Positions 1-9,153 are shown, numbered from the stretch's first letter. The stretch is 64,000 nt of DNA from Rhizobium sp. FY34 (GCF_005222845.1 NZ_STFZ01000006.1:186001-250000); one strand, 5' to 3'. A program made the numbers and translations. The notes: generated by a model from the letters alone, not told the origin.

Positions 1-563
1 ATCACGTGGATTATTGGAACTATCTCGGCTGGGCCGATACGCTGAGTTCCAAGGAAAACACCGAGCGCCAGTATGGCTATGCCCATTCGCTGGGTCGCAG
101 CGGCGTCTATACACCCCAGGCCATCATCAATGGTCGCGAGCATGTGAAGGGTGCAGATCTTGCCGCCATCAATGGACGCATGGACCAGTTGAAGACCGGC
201 GGTATGGGTCTTTCCGTACCGATCGCGGCTGAAGTCAAGGGCGACGAAATGGAGATTTCCCTGCCTCCCGGCCAGGGACAGGCCGATATTGTCGTTGCCT
301 ACTTCACCAAGAGGGAAATGGTGGATGTAGTGCGCGGTGAAAATAGCGGCCGCCAGATGGAATACTGGCACAGCGTCTATGATGTGCAGACAGTTGGAAT
401 GTGGGATGGCAAGGCGCTGAAGATCACGCTGCCGGTGCGCACAATGGGGCAATCCAAGAAGGATGGGTGCGCCATCCTGTTGCAGACATCCCGCCCCGGC
501 GGTGCGCCATCGGCTATTATCGGAGCGGCCATTGTCATGGCAGGGCCGAAACGTGAACCGTAA
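1..563 (+). CDS. DUF1223 family secreted protein, C-terminal part
   Basis: The reading frame is open from the left edge, so the start lies outside the window; codons from position 3 read HVDYWNYLGW, a stretch typical of DUF1223 proteins, which have a thioredoxin-like fold and are usually exported. About 186 residues are visible, ending in TAA. The block SVYTPQ-like (here GVYTPQAIINGR) and the later beta-rich half fit the family. The N-terminal signal peptide and the cysteine region expected in this family are not in the window. Function of the family is not established; the assignment is by motif resemblance only. Confidence 0.75.
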   Translation, partial: HVDYWNYLGWADTLSSKENTERQYGYAHSLGRSGVYTPQAIINGREHVKGADLAAINGRMDQLKTGGMGLSVPIAAEVKGDEMEISLPPGQGQADIVVAYFTKREMVDVVRGENSGRQMEYWHSVYDVQTVGMWDGKALKITLPVRTMGQSKKDGCAILLQTSRPGGAPSAIIGAAIVMAGPKREP

Positions 564-835
564 TATCCTGACATTCTTCTGGAATTACTGAGATACAGGC
601 CCGGCCTCTGGCGCTGAGGGGCTTGGGGGTAAGGTCAGCACCGGAGACCGGGACCCGGTTTGGCGCAGGGCGCCAACGGGAAGGCTGCAATGTGACTGCC
701 GAATCCGGCACTCTTTTGGCCAAAATCGGGCGGAAAGTGGTTTCTGTGAGCCTGTCTTGGTTTTGTGGCATGGCTTGCAATTTGCCCCCGCTGAGGCACA
801 CTGTCATGGATGTGTTGCATTGCCTTGGAGCATTG

Positions 836-1222
836 ATGACCGATCAGCCGGATATATCGGGACGCGACCGTTCAGACGGTGCTGTCGTGGTCGAACTCAA
901 CCAGTACCGTCAGGATCGGGACCCGGTGCCCGTGACCTTTCACAGGCGCGAACTCGATGCCATTCTGCGCATCTATGGGCGCATGGTGGGCGAGGGGGAG
1001 TGGAAGGACTATGCCATCGACCATTTGCGGGAGAAGGCAGTGTTTTCCATCTTCAAGCGTTCGGGTGAAATGCCGCTGTTTCGTATCGAGAAAAACCCGA
1101 AACTTGCCGGCAAACAGGGCGCCTATAGCGTCGTCAACACCCATGGCATGATCCTCAAGCGGGGCCAGGAATTGCCGCAGGTGCTGAAGGTCTTCGACAA
1201 GGTTCTGAAGCTGATCGAATAG
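836..1222 (+). CDS. DUF2794 domain protein
   Basis: This 128-residue protein carries the DUF2794 pattern: a short acidic N-terminus, VVELNQYR, VTFHRREL, YGRMV, then WKDYAIDH and FRIEKNPKL. The family is small, alphaproteobacterial and of unknown function; no membrane segment or signal peptide is visible. The frame is open further upstream, but the residues before 836 do not look conserved, and ATG at 836 gives the family's usual length. An ATG at 806 is an alternative start. The upstream 272 bases hold no other recognisable gene. Confidence 0.8.
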   Translation: MTDQPDISGRDRSDGAVVVELNQYRQDRDPVPVTFHRRELDAILRIYGRMVGEGEWKDYAIDHLREKAVFSIFKRSGEMPLFRIEKNPKLAGKQGAYSVVNTHGMILKRGQELPQVLKVFDKVLKLIE

Positions 1223-1233
1223 GCGTCCCGCAA

Positions 1234-1788
1234 TTACGGACCCAGCGTGCCGGGATATTGCGCTTCATCGGGAAATGTCGTCGTGCCGTCGCCCAGGCTT
1301 TTCTGCATGAAGATCGTATCCAGCCACTGGCCGTGCTTGAAGCCGGTGCCCTTCATCCTTCCCACCACTTCGAAGCCAAGCGCAGCATGCACCTTGACGG
1401 ATGCCGGGCTTGCTCCGCCGACAACGGCTGCCATCTGCCTGAAGCCAAGCGCCGTGCAGCGGGAAATCAGGTCGCCCAGCAAAGCCTTGCCAATGCCGCG
1501 TCCCTGCGCCTGCGGTGCCAGATAGATGGAATCCTCCACCAGCCAGCGATAGGCCGGCCGCGTGCGGAAGGCGGATGCATAGGCATAGCCGAGCACGGCG
1601 CCATCGGCATCTTCCGCCAGGATATAGGGATAGTTCTTGGTGCGAATGGCATTGAAGCGCGCCAGCATCTCCTGCGCATCAGGCGGCGTCAGTTCATAGC
1701 TTGCCGTGCCGTGCAGCACGCTCTGTGCATAAATGTCGGTAATGGCGGGAATGTCGGAGGCTGAAGCGTCGCGCAGGCGAAAAGTCAT
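1234..1788 (-). CDS. GNAT N-acetyltransferase, phosphinothricin acetyltransferase-like
   Basis: This 184-residue protein has a single GNAT domain. The acetyl-CoA pyrophosphate-binding motif QGRGIGKAL is at residues 95-103, and the start (RDASASDIPAITDIYAQSV) and the strand Y-ILAEDADGAVLGYAYA match the Pat/YncA branch that acetylates small amines such as phosphinothricin or methionine derivatives. The real substrate cannot be read from sequence. It is convergent with the DUF2794 gene (11 bases apart) and stands alone. The C-terminal 20 residues extend past the domain and look disordered. Confidence 0.8.
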   Translation of the reverse strand: MTFRLRDASASDIPAITDIYAQSVLHGTASYELTPPDAQEMLARFNAIRTKNYPYILAEDADGAVLGYAYASAFRTRPAYRWLVEDSIYLAPQAQGRGIGKALLGDLISRCTALGFRQMAAVVGGASPASVKVHAALGFEVVGRMKGTGFKHGQWLDTIFMQKSLGDGTTTFPDEAQYPGTLGP

Positions 1789-1863
1789 GGGAGTGCGAAA
1801 ATTCCATTCGATGATGACACGACATTAAAAGTGCCTCGCGTGTCGCGCAAGCAGAGCCCATAG

Positions 1864-1894
1864 AAAAAGGGCGACCCACCTGGAGCCGCCCTTT
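1864..1894 (-). terminator. Rho-independent terminator of the Bax-inhibitor gene
   Basis: Read on the minus strand, an 8-base stem (AAAGGGCG with CGCCCTTT) spans 1894-1887 and 1873-1866 and ends in a run of T (five in all on that strand). It lies 23 bases past the stop codon of the gene at 1917-2663. Confidence 0.75.
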
Positions 1895-1916
1895 GAAGAT
1901 CCGTCATGCCGATGGA

Positions 1917-2663
1917 TTAGTTGTTCCGGTTGCCCAGGAACTGCAGCATGAACATGAACAGGTTGATGAAGTCGAGATAGAGCGTCAGTGCGCCCATGAT
2001 CGCCTTGTGGCCCATCACGGCTGTGTCATCGCCATCGTAATACATTTCCTTGATCTTCTGCGTGTCATAGGCGGTGAGACCTGCAAAGATCAGCACGCCG
2101 ATCACGGAGATCGCAAAGGCCATGGCAGAGGATGCCAGGAAGATGTTGACGACAGAGGCGATGATCAGGCCGAACAGACCCATGATCAGGAACGAGCCCA
2201 TGGCCGTCATGTCACGCTTGGTCGTGTAGCCGTAGAGCGACAGCGCGCCGAACGAGGCTGCGGTGACGAAGAAGGTCTGCACGATGCTCTGGCCGGTAAA
2301 CACCAGGAAGATCGAGGACAGCGACAGGCCCATCAGCGCGGCGTAGATCCAGAACGTCGTCTGGGCGGCGGCCACGCTCATCTTGTTGATGCGAAAGCTG
2401 AGGAAGAAGACGAGGCCGAGCGGCGCCAGCATGACCACCCAGCGCAGCGGGCTGGCATAGAGTGCCGTACCGAAAGCGGTCAACTGGCCGCCTTCGACTG
2501 CAAGCTGCCACGTCGTGAACGAGGCAAGACCCGTGATGACGAGACCGAGCGCCATCAGGTTGTAGACCTTCAGCATATATGTACGCAGACCTTGGTCGAT
2601 CATCGCGCCCGCTTGTGCACCGGTCTGTGCCGCACGGTTCTGGAAATTGTAACGTTCAGACAT
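1917..2663 (-). CDS. Bax inhibitor-1/YccA family membrane protein
   Basis: This 248-residue protein has about seven hydrophobic segments and the Bax-inhibitor-1 layout: a polar N-terminus (MSERYNFQNRAAQ), the helix FTGQSIVQTFFVTAASFGALSLYGYTT-type block near residue 125 on, and near the end AYDTQKIK with the C-terminal helix. Bacterial members are inner-membrane proteins, some of them pH-dependent calcium-leak channels (BsYetJ); some, such as YccA, interact with FtsH. The frame is open 165 bases further upstream, but ATG at 2663 begins the conserved sequence. A promoter-like sequence lies 92 bases upstream and a terminator follows, so it is probably a one-gene unit. Confidence 0.88.
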   Translation of the reverse strand: MSERYNFQNRAAQTGAQAGAMIDQGLRTYMLKVYNLMALGLVITGLASFTTWQLAVEGGQLTAFGTALYASPLRWVVMLAPLGLVFFLSFRINKMSVAAAQTTFWIYAALMGLSLSSIFLVFTGQSIVQTFFVTAASFGALSLYGYTTKRDMTAMGSFLIMGLFGLIIASVVNIFLASSAMAFAISVIGVLIFAGLTAYDTQKIKEMYYDGDDTAVMGHKAIMGALTLYLDFINLFMFMLQFLGNRNN

Positions 2664-2754
2664 TGTTGTCCTCTCAAAGCTCCGATGTTTCGACGGGTGG
2701 GTTTCACGTCCGCGATACCCGGCGCCGCTGCGGAGCCTCAGCAAGCTTGCATTC

Positions 2755-2783
2755 AATATGCGGCCCGGCACTTTCCGCTTCAA
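2755..2783 (-). promoter_or_regulatory. Predicted sigma-70 type promoter of the Bax-inhibitor gene
   Basis: On the minus strand TTGAAG (2783-2778) and CATATT (2760-2755) are 17 bases apart, close to the rhizobial CTTGAC/CTATAT pattern. It would give a leader of about 85 bases before the ATG at 2663. Found by eye. Confidence 0.4.
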
Positions 2784-2868
2784 GTGGGCTTGGTCCGAAT
2801 CGAACGCGAATCGGGCTCTATTTGCCAAGGTGACTGAAATTTAATCTGCGCCGGGCCGAAACAGGGCT

Positions 2869-5415
2869 TCAGAGCTCGCGTAAAACCGGTGCGGCCTTCT
2901 GTCCGAGAATACGCCAGGTGCCGGCAAGTCCGATGCCGACCGTCAGCACCAGCGCGCCGACAACCGTCATCACAGCCACATCCGGCAGGAAGCTTGCCGG
3001 CAGTTTCATGATGCGGCTGACGACGAACCAGGCAGAAATCCCTCCGGCAAACAGCGCGAAGACGGCCGTGGCAAAGCCCAGGATCATGTATTCGTAGCTA
3101 AAGGCGCGCATCAGCATGCTGCGCGTGCCACCCAGGGTCTTCAGGATGACGGCATCATGGGTGCGTGCCCGGTTGCCGGAGGCAAGGGCTCCGGCCAGCA
3201 CGAGGACGGAGGCAATCAGCGCCACGGCGGCGGAGGCACGAATGGCGGTTGCCAGCTGCCCGACCAGTTGTTCGGCAATATCCAGTGCATCCTTCACCCG
3301 CACGCTGGTGATGGTCGGATAGGCATTGGTGACGGCGCGCAGGATTTCGCCCTCCTTGGCAGCTGTTGCCGAGGCATCCGTCAGCGTGGCAAGCCAGGCA
3401 TGCGGCGCGCCACGGAATGTGTTGGGCGAAAACACCATGACGAAATTGATCGACAGGGATTCCCACTGGATCTCGCGGAAATTGGCAATGCGAGCCGTGA
3501 TGTTGCGGCCCAGCACGTTGATCGTCACGGTATCGCCGATCTTCAGGCCCAGTTCTCCGGCCTCTTCGGCGGAGAAGGAGACCAGCGGTTCGCCGGTATA
3601 GTTCTGCGGCCACCATTCGCCTTGCGTGATTCGGGCGTTTTCCGGCAGGTTTTCCTCATAGGTAATGCCGCGGTCACCGCGCAGAACCCAGCGCCCGCCG
3701 GGCGGCACGTTCATCTGCGCCACATCTTGGCCATTGAAGGACAGGATACGTCCGCGCAGCATGGGAACCTCGGTGATCGTGCCCTGCGGTGCTTGCTGCT
3801 TCAGAACATTGACGAAGCCTTCGCGTTCGCTGCCCTGGATATCGACAAAGAAGAAATTCGGGGCTTGCTGCATCATGCTGCCGGTCAATTGTCGGCGCAG
3901 GTTGCCGTCGATCAGCGCGAGCGTCACGAGGAGGGCGAGACCCAGGCCAAGTGACAGTACTACGGAAGGTGTCAGCGCGCCGGGCCGGTGGATATTGCCG
4001 ATGGCGAGGCGAAGGGCCGGGGAATTGACACGCGGGCTGCGGCGGGCAAGGGCTGCAATGCCGGCAGCGACTAGGCGCAGCAGCACGAAAGCGGCAGCTA
4101 CGGCACCGAGGAAGACCACGGCGATATAGCGCTCCTCGGCGGCATAGATTGCCAGTCCGGCCAGCGCGCCGAGCGAAATGCCGGCCGCCAGAAGATAGGG
4201 CCAGGAGGGAAGGCGGGTCTGGTCGAAACTCTGTTCGCGAAACAGCGCCGTTGCCGGCACTTCGCGGGCATGGCCCAGCGGCAGGATGGCAAAGGCAAAG
4301 GTGGTGAGGAGGCCAAAGAGTGCCGCAAGCCCCAGCGCGGATGGGTAGAAGGTCGCTTCCGCCGGAACCGGCAGAAGATCGCGCAGGAAGCCAAGTGCCA
4401 CGAAGGGGGCAGCCGCGCCAATCGCAAGGCCGATGACGATGCCGACCGCGCCGAGCAGCAGGATCTGGAAGAGATAGATCAGCGTGACCACCGAGGCCGG
4501 CGCCCCAAGGCATTTGAACGTGGCAATCGTCGTGCGCTTGGCGTCGAGAAAGGCGCGCACCGCATTGGCCACTCCGACACCGCCGACAATGAGCGCGGTC
4601 AGTCCAACCAGTGTCAGGAATTGCGAGAAGCGATCGACGTTTTCGGTCAGCGAAGGGGCGGCGCGGTCTGCGGTGCGGATCGACCAGCCGGCAGACGGGA
4701 ATTCCCGGTTTGCCCGCTCGGTCAAAACAGCGCGCGGTTGCGGTTCGGAAAGCTTGATCTTGTAGGCATGTTCGACAAGGCTGCCGGTCTGGATGAGGCC
4801 GGACGCGATCAGGCCGTCGCGGCTGAGCAGAAGGCGCGGCGCAAAGCCGAAGCCTTCAGACAGGGCATCCGGTTCCTTCACCAGAATGCCGCTGATGCGG
4901 ATGCGGGCATTGCCCAGCAGGATTTCGTCGCCGGTCTTGATGCCCAGCCGTTCCAGCAGAAGGGGTGCTGCCAGCGCGCCATAGACGCCGTTTGTCTGCC
5001 CGATCAGCTCCGACAGCGGCAGGTTGGGATCGGCTTCCAGCGAGCCATAGAGCGGATAGGCGCCGTCCACGGCTTTGGCTTCCACCAGGGCCTGCTGCGA
5101 TCCGTCGGGCAGCCGTGCCATGGAACGCAAGCCGGTGGAGACGGCAACCGGCCCAAGCCCGTCGAGGAAGGCGCGCTCCTGCGGCGTTGCCTCGCGGTTG
5201 TTGAGTTCAAAGCGGATATCGCCGGCCAGCAGCGTCTGGCCTTGCGTGGCAATCGCTCCTGTGATCGCCCGCGATACGGAGATGACGGCGGCAATGGCCC
5301 CGGTACCGAGCGCAATACAGGCGAGAAAAATGTAGAAGCCGGCGAGACCGCCGCGCAGCTCGCGCAAAGCAAGCTTCATGGCAATGGAAAAGCGGGGCAG
5401 GGCTGGCGCTTTCAT
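2869..5415 (-). CDS. YbbP-like ABC transporter permease (FtsX domains)
   Basis: This 848-residue inner-membrane protein has an N-terminal membrane helix near residues 20-45, a periplasmic domain, a block of helices near 260-460 and a second periplasmic domain followed by three helices at the end. This duplicated FtsX layout is that of YbbP and the LolCDE/MacB superfamily, which move lipids, lipoproteins or peptides rather than import nutrients. Its ATG overlaps the stop codon of the ATPase gene by four bases (ATGA), so the two are co-translated. Together with the divergent esterase it reproduces the ybbP-ybbA-tesA cluster known from gammaproteobacteria. Substrate unknown. Confidence 0.85.
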   Translation of the reverse strand: MKAPALPRFSIAMKLALRELRGGLAGFYIFLACIALGTGAIAAVISVSRAITGAIATQGQTLLAGDIRFELNNREATPQERAFLDGLGPVAVSTGLRSMARLPDGSQQALVEAKAVDGAYPLYGSLEADPNLPLSELIGQTNGVYGALAAPLLLERLGIKTGDEILLGNARIRISGILVKEPDALSEGFGFAPRLLLSRDGLIASGLIQTGSLVEHAYKIKLSEPQPRAVLTERANREFPSAGWSIRTADRAAPSLTENVDRFSQFLTLVGLTALIVGGVGVANAVRAFLDAKRTTIATFKCLGAPASVVTLIYLFQILLLGAVGIVIGLAIGAAAPFVALGFLRDLLPVPAEATFYPSALGLAALFGLLTTFAFAILPLGHAREVPATALFREQSFDQTRLPSWPYLLAAGISLGALAGLAIYAAEERYIAVVFLGAVAAAFVLLRLVAAGIAALARRSPRVNSPALRLAIGNIHRPGALTPSVVLSLGLGLALLVTLALIDGNLRRQLTGSMMQQAPNFFFVDIQGSEREGFVNVLKQQAPQGTITEVPMLRGRILSFNGQDVAQMNVPPGGRWVLRGDRGITYEENLPENARITQGEWWPQNYTGEPLVSFSAEEAGELGLKIGDTVTINVLGRNITARIANFREIQWESLSINFVMVFSPNTFRGAPHAWLATLTDASATAAKEGEILRAVTNAYPTITSVRVKDALDIAEQLVGQLATAIRASAAVALIASVLVLAGALASGNRARTHDAVILKTLGGTRSMLMRAFSYEYMILGFATAVFALFAGGISAWFVVSRIMKLPASFLPDVAVMTVVGALVLTVGIGLAGTWRILGQKAAPVLREL

Positions 5416-6146
5416 GCGAAGGCCGCGGTCGCGCTGGAGGATGTTACTGCGCTGTCGGCTGCGATTTCTCCGGAGCGCACGCGGATCTGTCTTGTGCAGC
5501 GCGCCGCCAGCGCATTGTCATGCGTGACGAGCAGCAGCGTTGTGCCGCGCTCGGCCTGTTTGGCAAACAGAAGATCGGCAATCTGCCGTCCGGTTTCAGT
5601 GTCCAGGTTGCCGGTCGGCTCATCGGCAATCAGCACGGCCGGCGAGGGGGCAAGGGCGCGGGCAATCGCCACGCGCTGCTGTTCGCCACCGGAAAGCTGG
5701 CCCGGATAATGGCTCAGCCGCTCGCCAAGGCCAACTGCAGTCAATTCCTTGCGGGCAATGTCGAAGGCGTTTTTCACATTGGCCAGTTCCAGCGGCACGG
5801 CCACATTCTCCAGCGCCGTCATATTGGCGATGAGGTGGAAGGACTGGAAGACGATGCCGATATTGCGGCCACGAAAATCCGCCAGCGCATCTTCGCCCAG
5901 ATCATGCAGGGCCTTGTCGAGAATATGGATTTCACCGCTGTCCAGCCGCTCCAGACCGGCCAGCACCATCAGCAAGGTCGACTTGCCGGAACCCGAGGGG
6001 CCAACAATACCGACAGCCTCGCCCTGAGCGATCGCCAGATCAATTCCCTTCAGCACATGGACGGAGGCTGCGGCGCTGCCCAGCGTCAAATCCGCCTTCT
6101 TCAGCTGAATGATGGTTTTGGTCACGTCAAAGCGTCCTATATTCAT
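5412..6146 (-). CDS. YbbA/LolD-like ABC transporter ATPase
   Basis: This 244-residue ATPase has Walker A GPSGSGKS at residues 49-56, the signature LSGGEQQRVAIARAL and Walker B followed by DEPTGNLD, the usual form in the LolD/MacB/YbbA branch. It should power the permease encoded directly after it, with which it shares an ATGA overlap. The frame could start at 6185, but ATG at 6146 leaves room for the promoters of the divergent esterase and begins nearer the conserved domain. The short space to the esterase (86 bases) suggests shared control. Confidence 0.85.
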   Translation of the reverse strand: MNIGRFDVTKTIIQLKKADLTLGSAAASVHVLKGIDLAIAQGEAVGIVGPSGSGKSTLLMVLAGLERLDSGEIHILDKALHDLGEDALADFRGRNIGIVFQSFHLIANMTALENVAVPLELANVKNAFDIARKELTAVGLGERLSHYPGQLSGGEQQRVAIARALAPSPAVLIADEPTGNLDTETGRQIADLLFAKQAERGTTLLLVTHDNALAARCTRQIRVRSGEIAADSAVTSSSATAAFA

Positions 6147-6173
6147 GGAAAGGCCGATATTTTGCGGAAATGC

Positions 6174-6192
6174 ATGTCTCGACATACGTATG
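6174..6192. promoter_or_regulatory. Palindromes in the ybbA/tesA divergent promoter region
   Basis: ATGTC-TC-GACAT (6174-6185) runs into the perfect 10-base palindrome CATACGTATG (6183-6192). Both lie in the 86-base gap between the divergent ATPase and esterase genes and could be a regulator site. No matching regulator is known to me. Confidence 0.25.
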
Positions 6193-6232
6193 CCGCAGCG
6201 CGACAGACCAGTCCAATCTAGGGAAGAGTTCC

Positions 6233-6877
6233 ATGAAATTCAAAGCAGCCCTGCTTCACGTGATTGTCATTGCCGGGCTCGCCCTCGGTTCCGCCGCCGC
6301 GGCCACGGCAAAAACGCTCCAGCTAGTCGGCTTTGGCGATAGCCTGATGGCCGGCTATCTGTTGCCGTCATCCGAATCCTATACGGCACAGCTTGAAAAG
6401 GCGCTGAAGGACAAAGGCTATGATATTGTGGTGACCAATGCCGGGGTTTCAGGCGATACGACGGCGGCCGGCCTGTCGCGCGTCGATTGGTCGGTGCCAG
6501 ACGGCACGCATGGGGTTATCCTCGAGCTTGGCGCCAATGATGCACTGCGTGGCGTCTCGCCGGAGCAGACGGAAAAGAACCTCGAAGCTATCATTGTGCG
6601 GCTCAAGGAGCGCAATATTCCGGTGCTTCTGGCCGGCATGATCGCACCTCCCAATATGGGCGGCGATTACGGTGAACGGTACAACAGCATCTACAGCCGT
6701 CTGGCTGAAAAGCACGGGCTGGCGCTCTACCCCTTCTTTCTGGACGGCGTTGTGACGCAACCCGGTCTGCAGCTGGAAGATGGCATGCACCCCAATGCCA
6801 AGGGCGTCGGTGTCATGGTGGAGCTGTCCTTGCCGGTCGTGGAACGTTTCGTCAAATCGATCACGCCGGCCAATTGA
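6233..6877 (+). CDS. tesA: TesA-like SGNH hydrolase (arylesterase / lysophospholipase / thioesterase)
   Basis: This 214-residue protein starts with a signal peptide (MKFK, a hydrophobic stretch, then AAAATAKT, cleavage near 25-27), so it is periplasmic. All four SGNH blocks are present: GDSL with catalytic Ser37, Gly74 in NAGVSGDTT, Asn102 in GAND, and the Asp183/His186 pair in DGMHPN. Family members split thioesters, lysophospholipids and aryl esters. ATG at 6233 follows a GGGAAGAG ribosome site. Being divergent from ybbA-ybbP repeats the arrangement seen in E. coli, which hints at a role with lipid or acyl substrates handled by that exporter (inference). Confidence 0.88.
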   Translation: MKFKAALLHVIVIAGLALGSAAAATAKTLQLVGFGDSLMAGYLLPSSESYTAQLEKALKDKGYDIVVTNAGVSGDTTAAGLSRVDWSVPDGTHGVILELGANDALRGVSPEQTEKNLEAIIVRLKERNIPVLLAGMIAPPNMGGDYGERYNSIYSRLAEKHGLALYPFFLDGVVTQPGLQLEDGMHPNAKGVGVMVELSLPVVERFVKSITPAN

Positions 6878-6965
6878 TTGTTGCAGGGCAAAAATCATAG
6901 CTTGCGCGGAACGCCGTTGCGTGTTCCGCTGTCAGATATACGCAAGAGATTCGAGGAGGTTCGCT

Positions 6966-7553
6966 ATGCCGAGACTTTTCACCGCCCTCGAAGTCCCGCG
7001 CAATGCCGCCATGAGTCTGTCCCTGTTGCGGGGTGGTCTGCCTGGTGCACGCTGGATCGATGTCGAAAGCTATCACATCACATTGCGCTTCATTGGCGAT
7101 GTGGATGGGCGCACTGCCGATGAGATCGTCAACCGTCTCGACCGCGTTGATCGCGAGGAATTCCAGATCAGCCTGAGTGGAACCGGTTCGTTCGGATCGA
7201 AAAAACCGCACTCCGTCTGGGCCGGCGTTTCTCCTTCGCCGGAACTGAGTGCCCTGCAAGGCGAGATTGAGCGGATCTGCCAGCGCGTCGGTCTTCCCCC
7301 CGATCCGCGAAAGTTCATGCCGCATGTGACGCTTGCGCGGCTGCGCGCCTCCCGCGTCGATGATGTGGTGCATTACTTGGCCGGACGCGGCAATTTCCAC
7401 ACGCTTCCCTTCACTGTTGGCCGGTTCGTGCTGATGTCATCGAAGGAATCGGTTGGTGGTGGGCCCTATCTCACCGAAGAAGTGTTTCCGCTGCAGGAAA
7501 GCCATGTGCGCTATGCCGGTGCCGATCACCATCTCGAAGAAAGCCTTTACTGA
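6966..7553 (+). CDS. thpR: RNA 2',3'-cyclic phosphodiesterase (ThpR, 2'-5' RNA ligase family)
   Basis: The 195-residue protein carries the two HxTx motifs of the 2H phosphoesterase fold, HITL at 37-40 and HVTL at 120-123, the pair of histidines that open 2',3'-cyclic phosphates. The family was first described as a 2'-5' RNA ligase of tRNA halves. The frame is open well upstream, but ATG at 6966 has an exact AGGAGG site at 6954-6959 and begins the typical MPRLFTALEVP. It follows the esterase by 88 bases and precedes the pterin dehydratase by 29, so these may be co-transcribed. Confidence 0.88.
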   Translation: MPRLFTALEVPRNAAMSLSLLRGGLPGARWIDVESYHITLRFIGDVDGRTADEIVNRLDRVDREEFQISLSGTGSFGSKKPHSVWAGVSPSPELSALQGEIERICQRVGLPPDPRKFMPHVTLARLRASRVDDVVHYLAGRGNFHTLPFTVGRFVLMSSKESVGGGPYLTEEVFPLQESHVRYAGADHHLEESLY

Positions 7554-7582
7554 CAGTCTTGAGCAGAGTGTGAGAAAACATC

Positions 7583-7885
7583 ATGCGCGATGAAAAGCTG
7601 GTGCTGGAGGCGATCCATGCGGCTCTCTCCACCCTGAATGACTGGACGTTGGCGCAGGATGGTCTCTCGATCACCAGAAGCCTGCGATTTGCAAGCTTCC
7701 GCGAGGCCTTCGGCTTCATGACGGAAGTGGCGCTTTCGGCTGAAAAGCTCGATCATCATCCGGAATGGAGCAATGTCTATGCGCGGGTGGAGATCACGCT
7801 GACGACGCATGATTCGGGTGGCGTGACGGAGCGTGACATCAAGCTTGCCCGTGCGATCGACAGGTCCGCCCGGCGCCATGAGTGA
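7583..7885 (+). CDS. phhB: 4a-hydroxytetrahydrobiopterin dehydratase (pterin-4a-carbinolamine dehydratase)
   Basis: This 100-residue protein has the active-site block HHPEW at 58-62 with a later His76 in TTHDSGG and Asp85, the pattern of the PCD/DCoH fold. It recycles the pterin cofactor after aromatic hydroxylation. No phenylalanine hydroxylase gene is in the window, so the partner is elsewhere or the protein serves another pterin or molybdopterin route. The length is standard for bacteria. Confidence 0.9.
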   Translation: MRDEKLVLEAIHAALSTLNDWTLAQDGLSITRSLRFASFREAFGFMTEVALSAEKLDHHPEWSNVYARVEITLTTHDSGGVTERDIKLARAIDRSARRHE

Positions 7886-7965
7886 TATGGCATGATTGAA
7901 GTGGTGCCCGCAAAGCGCCATATAAATCCGGCAGCGTCTGAGGACGAATAGATCGGAGGGCAACC

Positions 7966-8358
7966 ATGGATGACGTGAAGATCGGAGAAATTCTTCTTCC
8001 CGGCGACGAGGATACCCAGACCCGTCAGGAACGCAGGGTGCAGGCGAAATTCTGGCCGACGCTGAAGCGCGCCGTCAGGGTCGTGCCGTTCAGCCGCGAT
8101 GTTGCAGCAGCCTATTACTGTGCGATGGATCCGAACACGCCGCGCCGGGTGCGCGGCATACTGCTTGCAGCGCTTGCCTATTTCGTCCTGCCGCTGGATT
8201 TCCTGCCCGACATGTTCGTCATGGTTGGCTTTACCGATGATATCGCCGTGCTGGCCGCAGCACTCAGAATGATCCAGTCGCATATCAATGACAGCCACTA
8301 TGAGGCTGCCGATCGGGTGCTGGCGGACGACCCGGATCTTGAGCCGGCAGCCGGTTAA
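7966..8358 (+). CDS. YkvA family (DUF1232) membrane protein
   Basis: This 130-residue protein has the DUF1232 core near residues 60-100: PRRVRGILLAALAYFVLPLDFLPD, then FTDDIAVLAAAL, with the usual PxDxxPD-type turn between two hydrophobic helices. Function is unknown for the family. ATG at 7966 follows a GGAGGGCAACC ribosome site. It sits 80 bases after the pterin dehydratase on the same strand. Confidence 0.85.
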   Translation: MDDVKIGEILLPGDEDTQTRQERRVQAKFWPTLKRAVRVVPFSRDVAAAYYCAMDPNTPRRVRGILLAALAYFVLPLDFLPDMFVMVGFTDDIAVLAAALRMIQSHINDSHYEAADRVLADDPDLEPAAG

Positions 8359-8613
8359 CGCCCAGCGGCCCAACTCTTGCCCAAATCCTCGTTTCATTGG
8401 AGCCTCGGAGGCAAGATCCGGGAATAGTGGGCTATGTGCCGCTTCAACCCATCCTGTCACTGTTTTTCACAGGTCCGGCGATGCTTCAGCCCATCGGATG
8501 GTTGTCGTTGACGGTTTGGTAACCGAAATTAAGTCAAAGTCTAACGGATTAGCGACCAAGCCCGGCCCCTCGCCGCCCGGTCGGCCGTTGAATGAGAAAA
8601 CTGGCAGGACACA

Positions 8614-9123
8614 ATGTTTGTAAGACAGATCGCCATCGCGTCGACCCTTTTGCTCGCCAGCACCGTGTTGGCTTCGGCCCAGTCTCCGGCGCCGACCCGT
8701 CTTGAGCAGTTCAAGAACTGGGGCGCTTATTCCTACAAGTCCGGCAACAGCACTGTCTGCTATGTGTTGTCCGTTCCGACCACCAAAGAGCCCGCAAGCG
8801 TCGATCACGGCGATGTGTTCTTCATCGTGTCGCAGCGCCCCGGCCAGAACATTTCCTACGAGCCGCAGTCGATGATGGGTTATACCCTGAAGGCTGACTC
8901 GAAGGTCAATGTCACCATCGACAAGCGCAGCTTCGTCATGTTCGTCAAGGACAAGGCAGCCTGGGTGGAAAATGCCGCCGAAGAGCCAGCCCTTGTGGCG
9001 GCGATGAAGACCGGCTCCAGCATGACCGTGAAGGCGACGTCGCTGCGCGGCACGGCCACCAATTATTCCTATTCGCTGGCTGGTCTTTCCCAGGCGCTGA
9101 AGCGCATCGAGACCTGCAAGTAA
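8614..9123 (+). CDS. Invasion-associated locus B (IalB) family periplasmic protein
   Basis: This 169-residue protein starts with a clear signal peptide (cleaved after ASAQ near residue 23) and then shows the IalB pattern: a short strand WGAYSYKSGNSTVCYVLS, DVFFIVSQRP, and a late W-E-N-A segment. The family was named for a Bartonella invasion factor but is common in free-living and plant-associated rhizobia, where its role is not known. The 255-base gap before it contains TTGACG near 8507-8512 that could serve as a -35 box, without a convincing -10. A strong terminator follows, so it is a one-gene unit. Confidence 0.82.
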   Translation: MFVRQIAIASTLLLASTVLASAQSPAPTRLEQFKNWGAYSYKSGNSTVCYVLSVPTTKEPASVDHGDVFFIVSQRPGQNISYEPQSMMGYTLKADSKVNVTIDKRSFVMFVKDKAAWVENAAEEPALVAAMKTGSSMTVKATSLRGTATNYSYSLAGLSQALKRIETCK

Positions 9124-9153
9124 AATCGTCGTTTCAAGCGACGCCAAGATAGA

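Noticed and set aside
4270-5709. A 479-codon plus-strand frame across the YbbP and YbbA genes
   Set aside because: Lies antisense to both genes, and the translation lacks any known domain.
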